From contig DASVRT010000031.1 of the NCBI GenBank assembly GCA_036388475.1, positions 1 to 64,000 on the forward strand: a stretch of 64,000 nucleotides of DNA, written 5' to 3'. Position numbers and translations under genes: made by a program. Every line of letters starts with the position of its first letter. Positions within the stretch are counted from its first letter, which is position 1. This document shows positions 27,387 through 36,553 of the stretch, in pieces. The stretch comes from JALZHR01 sp036388475 (GTDB lineage: Bacteria; Acidobacteriota; Blastocatellia; Pyrinomonadales; Pyrinomonadaceae). The notes under the pieces are model-generated. The model saw nothing but the letters and a program-made list of their open reading frames with translations. It was not told the DNA's origin and did no database searches.

Positions 27387-27418
27387 AAAGCGCTCCGCAA
27401 AGTTTGCCGGAGCGCTTT
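27387..27418 (+). terminator. Intrinsic terminator after the anti-sigma gene
   Basis: AAAGCGCTCCG (27387-27397) pairs with CGGAGCGCTTT (27408-27418), followed by a run of T. Confidence 0.88.
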
Positions 27419-27460
27419 TTTATTAATCCGTATCGCTTGCCGCACACGCATTAAAAACTT

Positions 27461-27653
27461 CGATGGGCGCTTGAAATATTAGAATGGGCAATATCTTTTT
27501 ACGATGGGCGGCGTAGATGTTTCGATGGGCGCGTGAAAAGTTCGATGGGCAGTCGCATAATGAGAATGGGCGGCGTTAGAGTTTCGATGGGCAGAAAATT
27601 TTTACGATGGGCGCTCTAAAAATCCGAACGGGCGGAAATTTTTCTTAACGAGC
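27461..27653. repeat. Degenerate tandem array with ~20.5-bp period (core GATGGGC)
   Basis: The hexamer ATGGGC or a one-to-two-base variant begins at 27463, 27484, 27504, 27525, 27545, 27566, 27587, 27607, 27628 and 27648: steps of 20 or 21 bases, mean 20.6. G-rich cores alternate with A/T-rich spacers whose sequence is not conserved. A degenerate copy also falls at 27690, two steps further. The period is not a multiple of three, so it is not coding repeats; it matches about two turns of DNA, putting all cores on one face. It lies between the anti-sigma terminator and the next gene. I know no named element of this form. Confidence 0.85.
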
Positions 27654-27735
27654 GTGTCGAATTTTCGTCGGTTAAAAGAAAATCATTCGATGCGCGTTTT
27701 CGTCTTTCCGCAAGCAATTTTGCTACAATTTATTT

Positions 27736-28929
27736 ATGAGCGAACAGAATGCCTTTCAGGATAATTTTCAGGAAATTTTAAAAAATTTAGAAAAAAACGC
27801 GAACGAGTTTTTTGAAGGCGTCGCCGATACTTTTGTCGGGAAAGCCGAGACCTTGCGCGACGGCACGGAATACGACGTCGTTCAGCTTCCGCGCGACCTC
27901 GCGGCGCACAAAAACGTGCAGACCGAATGGTGGTATTACACCGGGCATTGCGAAACGGAAGCGGGAAATCGCTTCGGCTTCGAACTCGTCTTTTTTAAAC
28001 GCCGCACGGATTTGGACAAATTCAGCTTCGTTCCTTTGCGGCTTCTGGGAAATCCGATTTTCTTCGCGCATTTTGCGATTACCGAATACAAAAACAAGCA
28101 GTTTCGCTACGCGCACCGCAAAAGCTCGAACGGCTGGTTCGATTTTCCGGCGTCGGCGAGCGAGAAACATTTTCATCTGCGTCTGGGCGACTGGTCTCTG
28201 CGCGAATCGCACGACGCGCACATTTTGCGGGCGACCATCGGCGACATCGTTTTTGAAGCGACTCTGAAACCGTCGAAAAAGGTCGTTTTAAACGGTAAAG
28301 AGCAAAACGGCGTCTCGTTTAAAGACAAAGGCGAAGCGTCGCGATATTTTTCCTATACAAGAATGGAAACCGAGGGCGACATTATCTGGAACGGCGAAAC
28401 CGAGCATTTCAAAGGCGCGGCTTGGATGGACAGAGAGTTCGGAACGTGGATGCCGACCGAAAATCAGAAAGGCTGGGATTGGTTTTCCATTCAACTAAAC
28501 GACAACCGCGAATTGATGTGCTACCAGCTTCGCAACAGCGCCGGCGGAATCTCGGAATATTCGAGCGGAACTTTCGTCGATGCCGAAGGAAACTCGACTT
28601 TCCTGGCGCACGAAGATTTTTCGATTGAGCCGACCGGCTTCTGGAAATCGCCGCGCACGGAAGCGACTTATCCGAGCGGCTGGCGCGTCAAGGTGCCGCG
28701 TTACGATTTGGATTTAACCGTCACGCCCGTCGTGGACGACCAGGAACTCGACACGCGCGGCACGACGATGATTGTTTACTGGGAAGGCGCGTGCGAAGTA
28801 ACGAGCGAAAACGCGAACGGGCGCGCCTACGTCGAGCTTGTCGGTTACGACCGCTCGCACGAAAGCCCGAATCTGGCGTCGTTCCTGATGGGAAATTCCT
28901 TTGAGTTTCCAAGCAAATCTTACTTTTAA
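27736..28929 (+). CDS. Lipocalin-like (AttH/CrtC-family) protein
   Basis: 397 residues, no signal peptide. The family includes carotenoid 1,2-hydratase (CrtC) and AttH and has two lipocalin-like barrels. Signatures: TEWWYYTGHCETEAGNRFGFELVFFKR (~72-100), FFAHFAITE, and in the second half GAAWMDREFGTW and GWDWFSIQLNDNRELMCYQLR. The CrtC catalytic residues have not been checked, and no carotenoid genes are nearby, so hydratase activity is not claimed. The gene has no clear ribosome site; the phased repeat tract ends 50-80 bases upstream and may be its control region. Confidence 0.85.
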   Translation: MSEQNAFQDNFQEILKNLEKNANEFFEGVADTFVGKAETLRDGTEYDVVQLPRDLAAHKNVQTEWWYYTGHCETEAGNRFGFELVFFKRRTDLDKFSFVPLRLLGNPIFFAHFAITEYKNKQFRYAHRKSSNGWFDFPASASEKHFHLRLGDWSLRESHDAHILRATIGDIVFEATLKPSKKVVLNGKEQNGVSFKDKGEASRYFSYTRMETEGDIIWNGETEHFKGAAWMDREFGTWMPTENQKGWDWFSIQLNDNRELMCYQLRNSAGGISEYSSGTFVDAEGNSTFLAHEDFSIEPTGFWKSPRTEATYPSGWRVKVPRYDLDLTVTPVVDDQELDTRGTTMIVYWEGACEVTSENANGRAYVELVGYDRSHESPNLASFLMGNSFEFPSKSYF

Positions 28930-28939
28930 AAGCGGTAAA

Positions 28940-28996
28940 CGGTAAGCGCCGGGCGGTAAGATTCGTTTCTTTGAAATCGCGGCTCGGCGCTTACCG
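28940..28996. repeat. Intergenic inverted repeat (CGGTAAGCGCC phrase)
   Basis: CGGTAAGCGCC at 28940-28950 is inverted at 28986-28996; the arms also carry extra GCGGTAA words. It directly follows the lipocalin-like gene and may end its transcript. The rest of the 322-base gap (28997-29251) is AT-rich with no gene seen. Confidence 0.65.
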
Positions 28997-29251
28997 CTCT
29001 CAAAAAACTTTTTTCGACCAAAGCGATTTGCCTCACGTCTTACACTTCGGAATTAATTCAAAGCAGTCTAAAACTTTTCCGAAAAGTTAAATTTTGCGAT
29101 TCAGAACAAATAACTTGTTTTTTTTCGTCGTATCATTTATAAATTAAAATGCAAAACATTGATTAACGCACGTTTCCCACGGTCGTTTTCAGGCTTTCCA
29201 TTTTAACGTCGTAAAAACTAAACATTTCAGTTAGAAATAAGGAGGAAGGGC

Positions 29252-31462
29252 ATGAACAGTTATACGCCGCGCTTTATCCGGCATATTTTCAGCGCGTTTT
29301 TCGTTATCGCCCTGTCGGCTTTGCCGGCTCTTTCGGAGACAGACCCGAACCCGGATTCGCCGACGCCCGTTTTGATTAGTCAACCGGATTCGACGCGCGC
29401 GCTGGCTGTTTCGGCTGACGCGTGGCGCGGGAATTTGCCGAAACCTTCAGCCGGCGCGTTCACCTACGGCGCGGATTCCCGCATCAGGATTTTTGTCACG
29501 AACGTCGAATTAATGAACGGCGAGGGCGCCAACGCCTTCCGCGTATACATTCAGGATTTTAAAAATCGTGAATATCGCCTGCCCGTTCTGGATATTCGAC
29601 CGGTGAAAGGTTATCCGTGGATTTACGCTTTAACGGTTCAGATGCGGGATGAAATTGGTTTCTGGGAAGAACCGCCCGCGGGCGGCGACGTGCTGGTGCG
29701 CCTTTCGTGGCGCGGCTTGACGAGCAATCGCGTGCGTCTCGGCTTGGACGAAACCGGCGGAAAAATTCGCGACGACGAAGGAGCCGTGCCGACGCCCGCG
29801 CCGCTTTCGCCGCCGAACAACGAACCTCCGACTTCCGAATTTGTCGGCTATCGCTGGTCGGGCGACCGCATCAGATTTCTGGAACAGGCGAGCTTCGGTC
29901 CGACGCAGGCGTTAGACGATAGAATTCGCCGCATCGGTCTGCGCACGTGGCTGGCTGAACAATTCGAAGCGCCTTATCCTTCGGCTTCCAACCCGTATCC
30001 GAATATTCCGCTGATGCCGATAAACGTGTCGACCGACTGCCAGAATAATATTCCGATAAACTGCGTCCGCGACCATTATTCGATGTATCAGCCGCAGACC
30101 TGGTTTTATAGGGAAGCGTTTTACGGCAATGCGCAGCTTAAACATCACACGGCGTGGGCTTTGAGCCAGATTTGGGTGATTTCCGGCGTCGATACTCAGC
30201 AATCGAGCTGGATGATTACCTATCACCAGCAGCTCAGCAAAAACGCTTTCGGCAACTGGCGACAGTTGATGACCGATATGACTTTGAATCCGGGAATGGG
30301 CAATTATCTGGATATGGTTCGCTCGACGCGCACCAGCCCGAACGAAAATTATCCGCGCGAGATTTTGCAGCTTTTCAATATCGGCTTGTTTATGCTCAAC
30401 CAGGACGGGACACTGCAGCTTGACGGGCAAGGCAATCCGATTCCGACTTACGACCAGAACACGGTTAATAACTTTACGAAAGTCTTTACCGGCTGGACTT
30501 TGTGCGAAGTGACCGGCGCGCAGTGTCCGAACCGGAGTGTGGGTAATCCGAACTACAAAGACCCGATGATTATCATCAACGCCAACAGCCACGATATTAC
30601 GGCGAAGACGCTGCTCAATTATACGGGCGCAAATCCGAATATCGCGGCTTGTACCGGCTGCACCGGAACGGCGACTATCACGTATGCCAACAATTCGCTG
30701 AATCAGGCTCTGGATAATATTTTTTATCATCCGAACGTCGCGCCTTTCGTCAGCAAGCTTTTGATTCAGCACCTGGTGACGAGCGACCCGACGCCTGCTT
30801 ATGTCGGGCGCGTCGCCGGCGTTTTCAGCAATAACGGCAGCGGCATTCGCGGCGATATGAAAGCCGTTATCCGTGCGATTCTGCTCGACCCCGAAGCGCG
30901 CGGCAACGTCAAAACCGAACCGCGTTACGGAAAACTTCGCGAGCCGGTGCAATTGATGACGAACGTTTTGCGGCAATTCAATGTTCGCTCGGCGGACGGA
31001 ACGCAGTTAAGCGACGGCGACGTCAATCGCCTGCCCGCGGCGATGGGGCAAAACGCTTTCAACTCGCCGACCGTTTTCAATTACTATTCGCCGGATTACA
31101 TCATTCCGGGCACGACGTTGCTGGCTCCCGAATTCGGAATTTACACGACCGGCACTTCAATCGCCCGCGCGAATTTTGCCAACACGATGATTTTCAATCG
31201 AATAAATGTCGCCCAGCCGAACACGCCGCTCGGAACGTCAATCAGCCTTGCCGATATGCAGGCATTAGCGGCGGCTGACACGACCGGAAATCAATTGATG
31301 GACGCTCTGAATCAGAAAATGATGCACGGCGCGATGTCTCCGCAGATGAGAACCACGATTCTGAACGCGGTGCTCGCCGCGCCGTCAACCAATCCGTTGC
31401 TGCGAGCGCAGACGGCGGTTTATCTAATCGCGACTTCGTCGCAATACCAGGTGCAGAGGTGA
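29252..31462 (+). CDS. Exported DUF1800 protein
   Basis: 736 residues. Signal peptide to ~30 (FFVIALSALPALSE). A ~150-residue N-terminal domain (LISQPDSTRALAVSADAWRGN...) resembles a beta-sandwich; a Pro-rich linker follows. The DUF1800 domain starts at FLEQASFGPTQALDDRIRRIG (~212) and includes HHTAWALSQIWVISG, NYPREILQLFNIGLFML and the closing LREPVQLMTNVLRQF...NAFNSPTVFNYYSPDY. DUF1800 genes are nearly always paired with a DUF1501 gene, as here, where the stop overlaps the next gene's region by a few bases. Function is unproven; export through Sec/Tat is clear. The ribosome site GGAGGAAGG is excellent. Confidence 0.93.
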   Translation: MNSYTPRFIRHIFSAFFVIALSALPALSETDPNPDSPTPVLISQPDSTRALAVSADAWRGNLPKPSAGAFTYGADSRIRIFVTNVELMNGEGANAFRVYIQDFKNREYRLPVLDIRPVKGYPWIYALTVQMRDEIGFWEEPPAGGDVLVRLSWRGLTSNRVRLGLDETGGKIRDDEGAVPTPAPLSPPNNEPPTSEFVGYRWSGDRIRFLEQASFGPTQALDDRIRRIGLRTWLAEQFEAPYPSASNPYPNIPLMPINVSTDCQNNIPINCVRDHYSMYQPQTWFYREAFYGNAQLKHHTAWALSQIWVISGVDTQQSSWMITYHQQLSKNAFGNWRQLMTDMTLNPGMGNYLDMVRSTRTSPNENYPREILQLFNIGLFMLNQDGTLQLDGQGNPIPTYDQNTVNNFTKVFTGWTLCEVTGAQCPNRSVGNPNYKDPMIIINANSHDITAKTLLNYTGANPNIAACTGCTGTATITYANNSLNQALDNIFYHPNVAPFVSKLLIQHLVTSDPTPAYVGRVAGVFSNNGSGIRGDMKAVIRAILLDPEARGNVKTEPRYGKLREPVQLMTNVLRQFNVRSADGTQLSDGDVNRLPAAMGQNAFNSPTVFNYYSPDYIIPGTTLLAPEFGIYTTGTSIARANFANTMIFNRINVAQPNTPLGTSISLADMQALAAADTTGNQLMDALNQKMMHGAMSPQMRTTILNAVLAAPSTNPLLRAQTAVYLIATSSQYQVQR

Positions 31463-31467
31463 AAACT

Positions 31468-32952
31468 ATGAAACAGACAAGACGTGAATTTTTAATCAAA
31501 TCAGGTTGCGCCTTGAGCATGGTCACGCTGGCGACGCAAGTGCAGCATTTCGGAATGATGAGCGCGCTGGCGCAGACGGTCGATGAACGGGGCGTCGAGG
31601 GCGGAAGCGATTACCGCGCGATGGTCTGCATCTTTATGGCGGGCGGCAATGACGGCAACAATATGGTCATTCCGAATCATAACGACGCGAATCTGAGCAA
31701 CTATTCGGCTTATTCCAACGCGCGCGGCACGCAGGGGCTGGCGATTCCGCAAAATCAACTTCTGCCGATTACCGTGCCGCGGATGAACGGCTTGAGCTAC
31801 GGCTTGCATCCGAGCCTCGGAACGGTTTCGGGCGGCATCAATAACGGCATCCACGAGCTTTGGAACCTGGGCAAACTGGCGGTTGTGACGAATGTCGGAA
31901 CACTGGTTCGCCCGACGACGAAAGCGCAGTATCAGACGGCTTCGCATCCGAAACCGTACCAGCTTTTCTCGCATTCCGACCAGGTTGCGCAATACCAGGG
32001 CGGGCGCTCCGACACGCAGTCTTTTACGGGCTGGGGCGGGCGCGTTTCCGACCGTCGAACACAACCCGCGAATCCGAGCGGGCTGATTCCGATGGTTACT
32101 TCCATCAACGGCGCACAGCTTTTTACGGCGGGACAGACGACTCTGCCGCTCGCCATCGCCGGCGCGGGAACGCCGCTGAATCAGGTTTTAAATCCGCAGG
32201 GCTTCAATACCACCGCTCCGTCCGTCGCGCGTCTGGCGGCGTTTAACAATCTGCGCACGATGGATTTAAGCTCCGATTTGGCGGCGGCGGCGAGCCATAT
32301 CACCGACAGCGCCATAGCCGCAAACGCGCAGTTACAAACTTCTCAGGAAGTGACCGTCGCTTTCCCGAACACGAATTTCGGAAACCAACTCAAACAAGTC
32401 GCCCGAATGATTAAAAAGAAAGACGATTTGAACATCAACCGGCAAATCTTTTTCTGCCAGATTGGCAGTTTCGACACGCACAACAACCAGCAGAACGCGA
32501 CGACCGGACAGGTCGGATTGCTCGCCGCTTTGAGTCAGGCGATGCGCGCGTTTTACGATGAAATGGTCATACAGGGCTTGTCGGATAAAGTGACGGCTTT
32601 TACGATGTCCGATTTTTCGCGGACGCTGAATCCGGCAGGTTCGGGCGCATCGGTCGGCACCGACCACGCCTGGGGAAATCATCTGCTCGTGCTCGGCGGC
32701 GGCTTGGCGGCAAGCGATTTTTACGGCGTGAACACGACGAACGGAACGCCGTTTCCGACGCTCGCCTTTAACGGTCCCGACGATGCCGACAGCGGAGCGA
32801 ACGCGCGCGGGCGCTGGATTCCGACGACTTCGGTCGAACAATACGCCGCGACTCTGGCGCGCTGGTACGGCTTGCCGGAAACCGATATGGCAGGCGTTTT
32901 TCCGTTAATCGGAAACTTTACGACCTCGAATCTCGGTTTTATGCAGCCTTAA
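31468..32952 (+). CDS. Exported DUF1501 protein with Tat-type signal
   Basis: 494 residues from the ATG at 31468; the in-frame GTG at 31459 overlaps the stop of the previous gene. The start MKQTRREFLIKSGCALSMVTLA is a twin-arginine-like signal (RREFL). DUF1501 proteins have a sulfatase/alkaline-phosphatase-like fold: FMAGGNDGNNMVIPN near residue 52, IGSFDTHNNQ and SDFSRTLNPAGSGASVGTDHAWGNH (~395) contain Asp/His residues that could bind metal. It is translationally coupled or nearly so to the DUF1800 gene, and the pair ends at a strong terminator. The two proteins probably act together outside the cytoplasm. Confidence 0.92.
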   Translation: MKQTRREFLIKSGCALSMVTLATQVQHFGMMSALAQTVDERGVEGGSDYRAMVCIFMAGGNDGNNMVIPNHNDANLSNYSAYSNARGTQGLAIPQNQLLPITVPRMNGLSYGLHPSLGTVSGGINNGIHELWNLGKLAVVTNVGTLVRPTTKAQYQTASHPKPYQLFSHSDQVAQYQGGRSDTQSFTGWGGRVSDRRTQPANPSGLIPMVTSINGAQLFTAGQTTLPLAIAGAGTPLNQVLNPQGFNTTAPSVARLAAFNNLRTMDLSSDLAAAASHITDSAIAANAQLQTSQEVTVAFPNTNFGNQLKQVARMIKKKDDLNINRQIFFCQIGSFDTHNNQQNATTGQVGLLAALSQAMRAFYDEMVIQGLSDKVTAFTMSDFSRTLNPAGSGASVGTDHAWGNHLLVLGGGLAASDFYGVNTTNGTPFPTLAFNGPDDADSGANARGRWIPTTSVEQYAATLARWYGLPETDMAGVFPLIGNFTTSNLGFMQP

Positions 32953-32974
32953 AATTGTCTTTTCAAAGCGCAAT

Positions 32975-33010
32975 AAAAAAGGCGAAAGTCGAGTGACTTT
33001 CGCCTTTTTT
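32975..33010 (+). terminator. Intrinsic terminator after the DUF1501 gene
   Basis: AAAAAAGGCGAAAGTC pairs with GACTTTCGCCTTTTTT around GAGT: a perfect 16-bp stem with T run. Confidence 0.92.
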
Positions 33011-33011
33011 A

Positions 33012-33059
33012 TGAATAACGAAACGCTTTTGTCATCTGTCAGACAAGTTTCGTTATTCA
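33012..33059. repeat. Second, larger hairpin beyond the terminator
   Basis: TGAATAACGAAAC (33012-33024) pairs with GTTTCGTTATTCA (33047-33059), with an inner TTGTC/GACAA stem. It lies in the convergent gap before the lipoprotein gene; no gene is visible in 33060-33139. Confidence 0.6.
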
Positions 33060-33139
33060 GGAACGATTCGCGGATTATCCTGTAAAGACACAAACGCGAC
33101 AGTTTATGGAGCGCGGCTTTCGTTTCGGTGAAATTTACT

Positions 33140-33817
33140 CTATTTATTCTCCCGGTTTTCCTTTTTTTCCTCTTTTACTTCTTCCTGCGGTTTGGTCGGC
33201 GGATTTTCGGTTGAATTATTGGTCTCCGGCGTTTTCTGAACCGGTTCTTCGACCGTTGTTTCGTTCTGCGGCATTGTCGCCGGCGGCTGTTGCACCGTAA
33301 CGGACGTCGAAACGGGCGACTGCGGTTTTGTTTGTTCGTTTTGAGAGGTGATTACCTGATTCCTGATAACGGGTCGGGTTCCATAAATTTTCGCCGCGTT
33401 GGCTATCTCGTCGGCGGAAGCGCTCATCAGACGGTTGCCCAGCTCGCCGTCAATCGGTCTTTTCTCGCCGTTTCGCCCGTAAGCCAAAATTTCGCGGCGC
33501 CCGTCGGCGGCGGTTCTGACGAGGACGCTGTCCAGGCGCGGATGTCCTTTGAAATAGCGTTTTTCCAGCTTGTTTCCGAAACCGTCATACATCACCGTGA
33601 TTTCCGAATTGTCGCTTATTTTCTGCGGCGCGGTCTGCGAGCTTTGCCGTTCGGTGACGTTATCTTTCGCGGTTTCCCCGATTGTTACTTCATCGCGTCT
33701 GACTTCGATAACTTTTTCATCGACACGCAAATCCACGACGGCTTTTTCTTTTCTGGCGCAGGCGGCAAAGCAGCTCGGCAAAACTGCCAGCAGTAATAAA
33801 TACAGTCTGAAATTCAT
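33140..33817 (-). CDS. Lipoprotein with Pro/Glu/Thr-rich tail
   Basis: 225 residues. The signal peptide ends with a lipobox-like FAAC (MNFRLYLLLLAVLPSCFAAC). A compact middle (ITVMYDGFGNKLEKRYFKGHPRLDSVLVRTAADGRREILAYGRNGE, ~75-120) looks like paired strands. The last ~80 residues are disordered (VQQPPATMPQNETTVEEP..., ending EEVKEEKKENRENK). No ribosome site is obvious. It lies downstream of the minor pilin operon but behind a terminator. Not recognised. Confidence 0.68.
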   Translation of the reverse strand: MNFRLYLLLLAVLPSCFAACARKEKAVVDLRVDEKVIEVRRDEVTIGETAKDNVTERQSSQTAPQKISDNSEITVMYDGFGNKLEKRYFKGHPRLDSVLVRTAADGRREILAYGRNGEKRPIDGELGNRLMSASADEIANAAKIYGTRPVIRNQVITSQNEQTKPQSPVSTSVTVQQPPATMPQNETTVEEPVQKTPETNNSTENPPTKPQEEVKEEKKENRENK

Positions 33818-33849
33818 ATTATTTTAGTTTCGGAGATTGAAGAAAAGAC

Positions 33850-33884
33850 AAAGGAAAAAGCTGGGGCGGGCGGCTTTTTCCTTT
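33850..33884 (-). terminator. Terminator at the end of the minor pilin operon
   Basis: AAAGGAAAAAGC (33850-33861) pairs with GCTTTTTCCTTT (33873-33884); on the minus strand a T-rich run follows. Confidence 0.7.
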
Positions 33885-33904
33885 GGTCGGATTGTATCTT
33901 GCGG

Positions 33905-35833
33905 TTATTTTTCAGCCACGCCCTGCACGAAGTTGCTGACGGCGAGCATTCCGTTTGCCACGCTGCTGGAGTTGTAGCGCATTTCCGAGTTGCCGCCGCC
34001 GCGCGTGTCGAATTGCGGCGGAATAAAGCCGCCCGCAAGGTCGTTTTTGTTATACGGCGCGACGACCATATTGCCGTGAATTTCGCCGTTTCCCGTACCG
34101 CTGCGCCGCACGCCTTCCGCGCCGGTTGCGATTATCAACCCGTTAAAGTCGAAACCGCCGTTCAGCGTCAGCTTGCCGGTGCAAATCAGAATTCCGCCGC
34201 CCGCGCCGCTCAAACTGACGTCGCCGTCAACGAAAGTGATTCCTCTGGCGTTGGCATTATCGCCGAAGTTCGGCGGAGTTTGTCCCGCCGCGTAGTAGCG
34301 TCCCGACGCTTTGGCAACGAGCTTCAGGCTTTCAATCGTGTCGTCCAGATTTTTGGCATTTTGCAGCCAGAACGGCATTTCGTCGCTGACGTTGGCGGGA
34401 AAACCGGCAATGTCGGATTTACAGCGCTTGCCGCACAAGACCTTTCCTTCGACAGTATCCAGATTATCGTTGCTGTTTGTTCCGATTGATGGAATCAGCA
34501 GATTCGAAACGACGTCGTCGCCCGAATAAGTGACGTTTTGCGAATTGCCCGGCTCGAACAAAAAATTCGGCGAGCCGGTTTTCGTTTTCGGTCCGATGAG
34601 CGTCAGGGTCGCGGGCGCGCCCAAACCGTTAAAGAAATTTTTCTGCACGACGATTTCCAATTGTTTGCGCGCGCCGCGCGGACCGTAGCCGACGGCGCGG
34701 ACGACCACTCTGGTCGGCTCGGTCGGCGTCATCGAAACGTTGATGGACGTTTCGCCCACAGTACCCGTGTTATTCGGCGGCGCGGTCAGCGTCATTTTAT
34801 AGCCGATTTCCGGCGGCGTCGCGGTCGGCGAATTGACGTAGCTGACGTTTTTGAGCGTAACCCAGCTTCCCATCATCGTGAATAGCTGCGAATCGTATAA
34901 AATATACACGCCCGCCGAGCTAGCTTTAATCGTTCCGCTCGGCATAATAGCGCCGCGAATGACCTTGGTCGACTGATACGGCGAAAGCATATTAAGGACG
35001 ATTTCGAAACGGAGCGGCTCGGCAAGCGTCATGCCGCTGCCGCTGCCCGAGTAACTCATCTTAAAAGTGCCGAGATTCGTGTCCGCCACGTCAGAATTAA
35101 TCGTTATGCTTTTCGGCGAAGGAGTAGCGGCAACGTATGTAAAAGTCACCGAATTTGCACCCGAAGTGACGGTTCTGGAATTGCCGGACAATGTTCCGTC
35201 CGCCTGCTCGACGCGTCCGACCGTATTATAAGAAATCGTATTGCCTATATTGTCGGGGTCTGTCACCGTGACGCTGTACGCCATTCCGGTATCGGGATTG
35301 TAAGTGCCCGTGCCCATCGTGACGCGGTCGGCGATTGGCTGTCCGGTCGGCGTGTAATTGTATTGGAGCCAGCGCGAGAGCCGCGCCGCCGCGCTCGTAT
35401 CGGTTGAAGTGTTTGAAGTGGAAACCGTCACCGCCTTGCGAAAATCAATTTTGTTGGTGAGCGCGTCCGGCGTCGGCGTCGGATTCACCGACGCGTTCGC
35501 TCTGGTTTCAATCCAACCCAAAGGATTCAGCCAAGCCCAATCTTCGCCGCCCGCATTCGGCGGTGCCGCGTTGAGCGCCACAATCGGTTCGATGACCGTC
35601 GTATTTCCGCGCAACACGTCCAGCGCCGATTGAATGCCGCTTTCCGCCGCGTAATAAGCCTGCTGTTCGGCGACCACGTCGGTGACGTTCGCCGTATTCA
35701 TCGACGATTCGAGCAGAAGCGCCGCGCTCGCCACCAGCAGCAAAAACGCAATCATCAAAACCATAACCAATGCTGCGCCGCGCTCGCCCGTGCGGTCGCG
35801 TTTCCCGGTCTGCAATGTTTCTTTCTGTTTCAT
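33905..35833 (-). CDS. PilX-type pilus assembly protein, unusually long
   Basis: 642 residues from the ATG at 35833, preceded by AAGGAG; an in-frame TTG earlier is rejected. The N-terminus has the PilX/minor pilin form: RGAALVMVLMIAFLLLVASAALLLESSMNTANVTDVVAEQQAYYAAESGIQSAL (residues ~19-72). The rest is beta-rich and Thr/Asn/Ser-rich, with a Cys pair (VLCGKRCKS) and a C-terminal Gly/Leu stack (ISLSGAGGGILICTGKLTLNGGFDFNGLII-like). Typical PilX is ~200 residues, so this one carries a large extracellular domain that could sit at the pilus tip. Last gene of a four-gene operon. Confidence 0.82.
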   Translation of the reverse strand: MKQKETLQTGKRDRTGERGAALVMVLMIAFLLLVASAALLLESSMNTANVTDVVAEQQAYYAAESGIQSALDVLRGNTTVIEPIVALNAAPPNAGGEDWAWLNPLGWIETRANASVNPTPTPDALTNKIDFRKAVTVSTSNTSTDTSAAARLSRWLQYNYTPTGQPIADRVTMGTGTYNPDTGMAYSVTVTDPDNIGNTISYNTVGRVEQADGTLSGNSRTVTSGANSVTFTYVAATPSPKSITINSDVADTNLGTFKMSYSGSGSGMTLAEPLRFEIVLNMLSPYQSTKVIRGAIMPSGTIKASSAGVYILYDSQLFTMMGSWVTLKNVSYVNSPTATPPEIGYKMTLTAPPNNTGTVGETSINVSMTPTEPTRVVVRAVGYGPRGARKQLEIVVQKNFFNGLGAPATLTLIGPKTKTGSPNFLFEPGNSQNVTYSGDDVVSNLLIPSIGTNSNDNLDTVEGKVLCGKRCKSDIAGFPANVSDEMPFWLQNAKNLDDTIESLKLVAKASGRYYAAGQTPPNFGDNANARGITFVDGDVSLSGAGGGILICTGKLTLNGGFDFNGLIIATGAEGVRRSGTGNGEIHGNMVVAPYNKNDLAGGFIPPQFDTRGGGNSEMRYNSSSVANGMLAVSNFVQGVAEK

Positions 35834-35893
35834 AACGGCTCTCCTTTGCTTCAAATAAAATCTTTTATTTCGAAAATTTCCTGCCTTAAAAAA

Positions 35894-36538
35894 TCAATAT
35901 TGATTCAACATATAATCGGAATTTCGCAACGTGACGTCCGACGTAAACGTCACGGTCTGATTATTCGGCTGTCCCTGAACCTGGTCGAGCTGAACGGTGA
36001 CGGTAATTCTGACACGGCTGGTATTAACCGTCGGCGTCGTCACCGGCGTCGGCGTCGAGCTGCTTCCCGTGTAATCAAAATATTGAAAAGTCACGTTGCT
36101 GATTCGATTGACGACCACGGAAGTTTCGCCCGTCGCCGCGCCGCAATTGGTCACTACAGACGGAAAACGGTCGTATCTGATAATCGAGCTCGAAGTGGCG
36201 TCATAAAAATACATCACGTCTTCGCCCGGGTCGCAGGTGACGGTGTTTGAATTCGTCACGTTTGAACGAAACCGCAGTCGCTGCTGTTCGGAATCGGCGT
36301 AGACGATTCCGTTATTCGTCAGCCCGTAGCCGGCGTTGGCAATTTCGCGCGACATCACGTTGATGGCGGCTTGCGCCGAGGTCAGCGCGTCGGTGCGGCG
36401 GCTTTCCCTGGCACGCGTTCCGAGCGCGCCGCTAAACAGCGTGGCGGCAATTGCCATCAGTATCAGCGTGATAGTCATGGCGATTACCAATTCCAGCAGC
36501 GAAAAGCCTTTCTGTTTTTGCCGGCGGGCAGTTTTCAT
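35894..36538 (-). CDS. Minor prepilin, PilW-type
   Basis: 214 residues from the ATG at 36538 (AAAGGAAAG upstream; the in-frame GTG at 36547 is too close to the ribosome site). The prepilin peptidase site is KGFSLLELVIAMTI (Gly before Phe-Ser-Leu-Leu-Glu), with the conserved Glu at +5. The globular part has MSREIANAGYGLTNNG, typical of PilW-like proteins, and Cys at VTCDPGEDVMYF and VTNCGAATGE that could form a disulfide. Assembly-initiating complexes of type IV pili contain this protein with PilV, PilX and FimT/FimU. Confidence 0.88.
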   Translation of the reverse strand: MKTARRQKQKGFSLLELVIAMTITLILMAIAATLFSGALGTRARESRRTDALTSAQAAINVMSREIANAGYGLTNNGIVYADSEQQRLRFRSNVTNSNTVTCDPGEDVMYFYDATSSSIIRYDRFPSVVTNCGAATGETSVVVNRISNVTFQYFDYTGSSSTPTPVTTPTVNTSRVRITVTVQLDQVQGQPNNQTVTFTSDVTLRNSDYMLNQY

Positions 36539-36553
36539 TTTTAACACTTTCCT

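Noticed and set aside
27461..27653. CRISPR array or coding repeat
   Set aside because: The period is ~20.5 bp with only 6-8 conserved bases, no constant repeat of 23-40 bp, and the period does not keep a reading frame.
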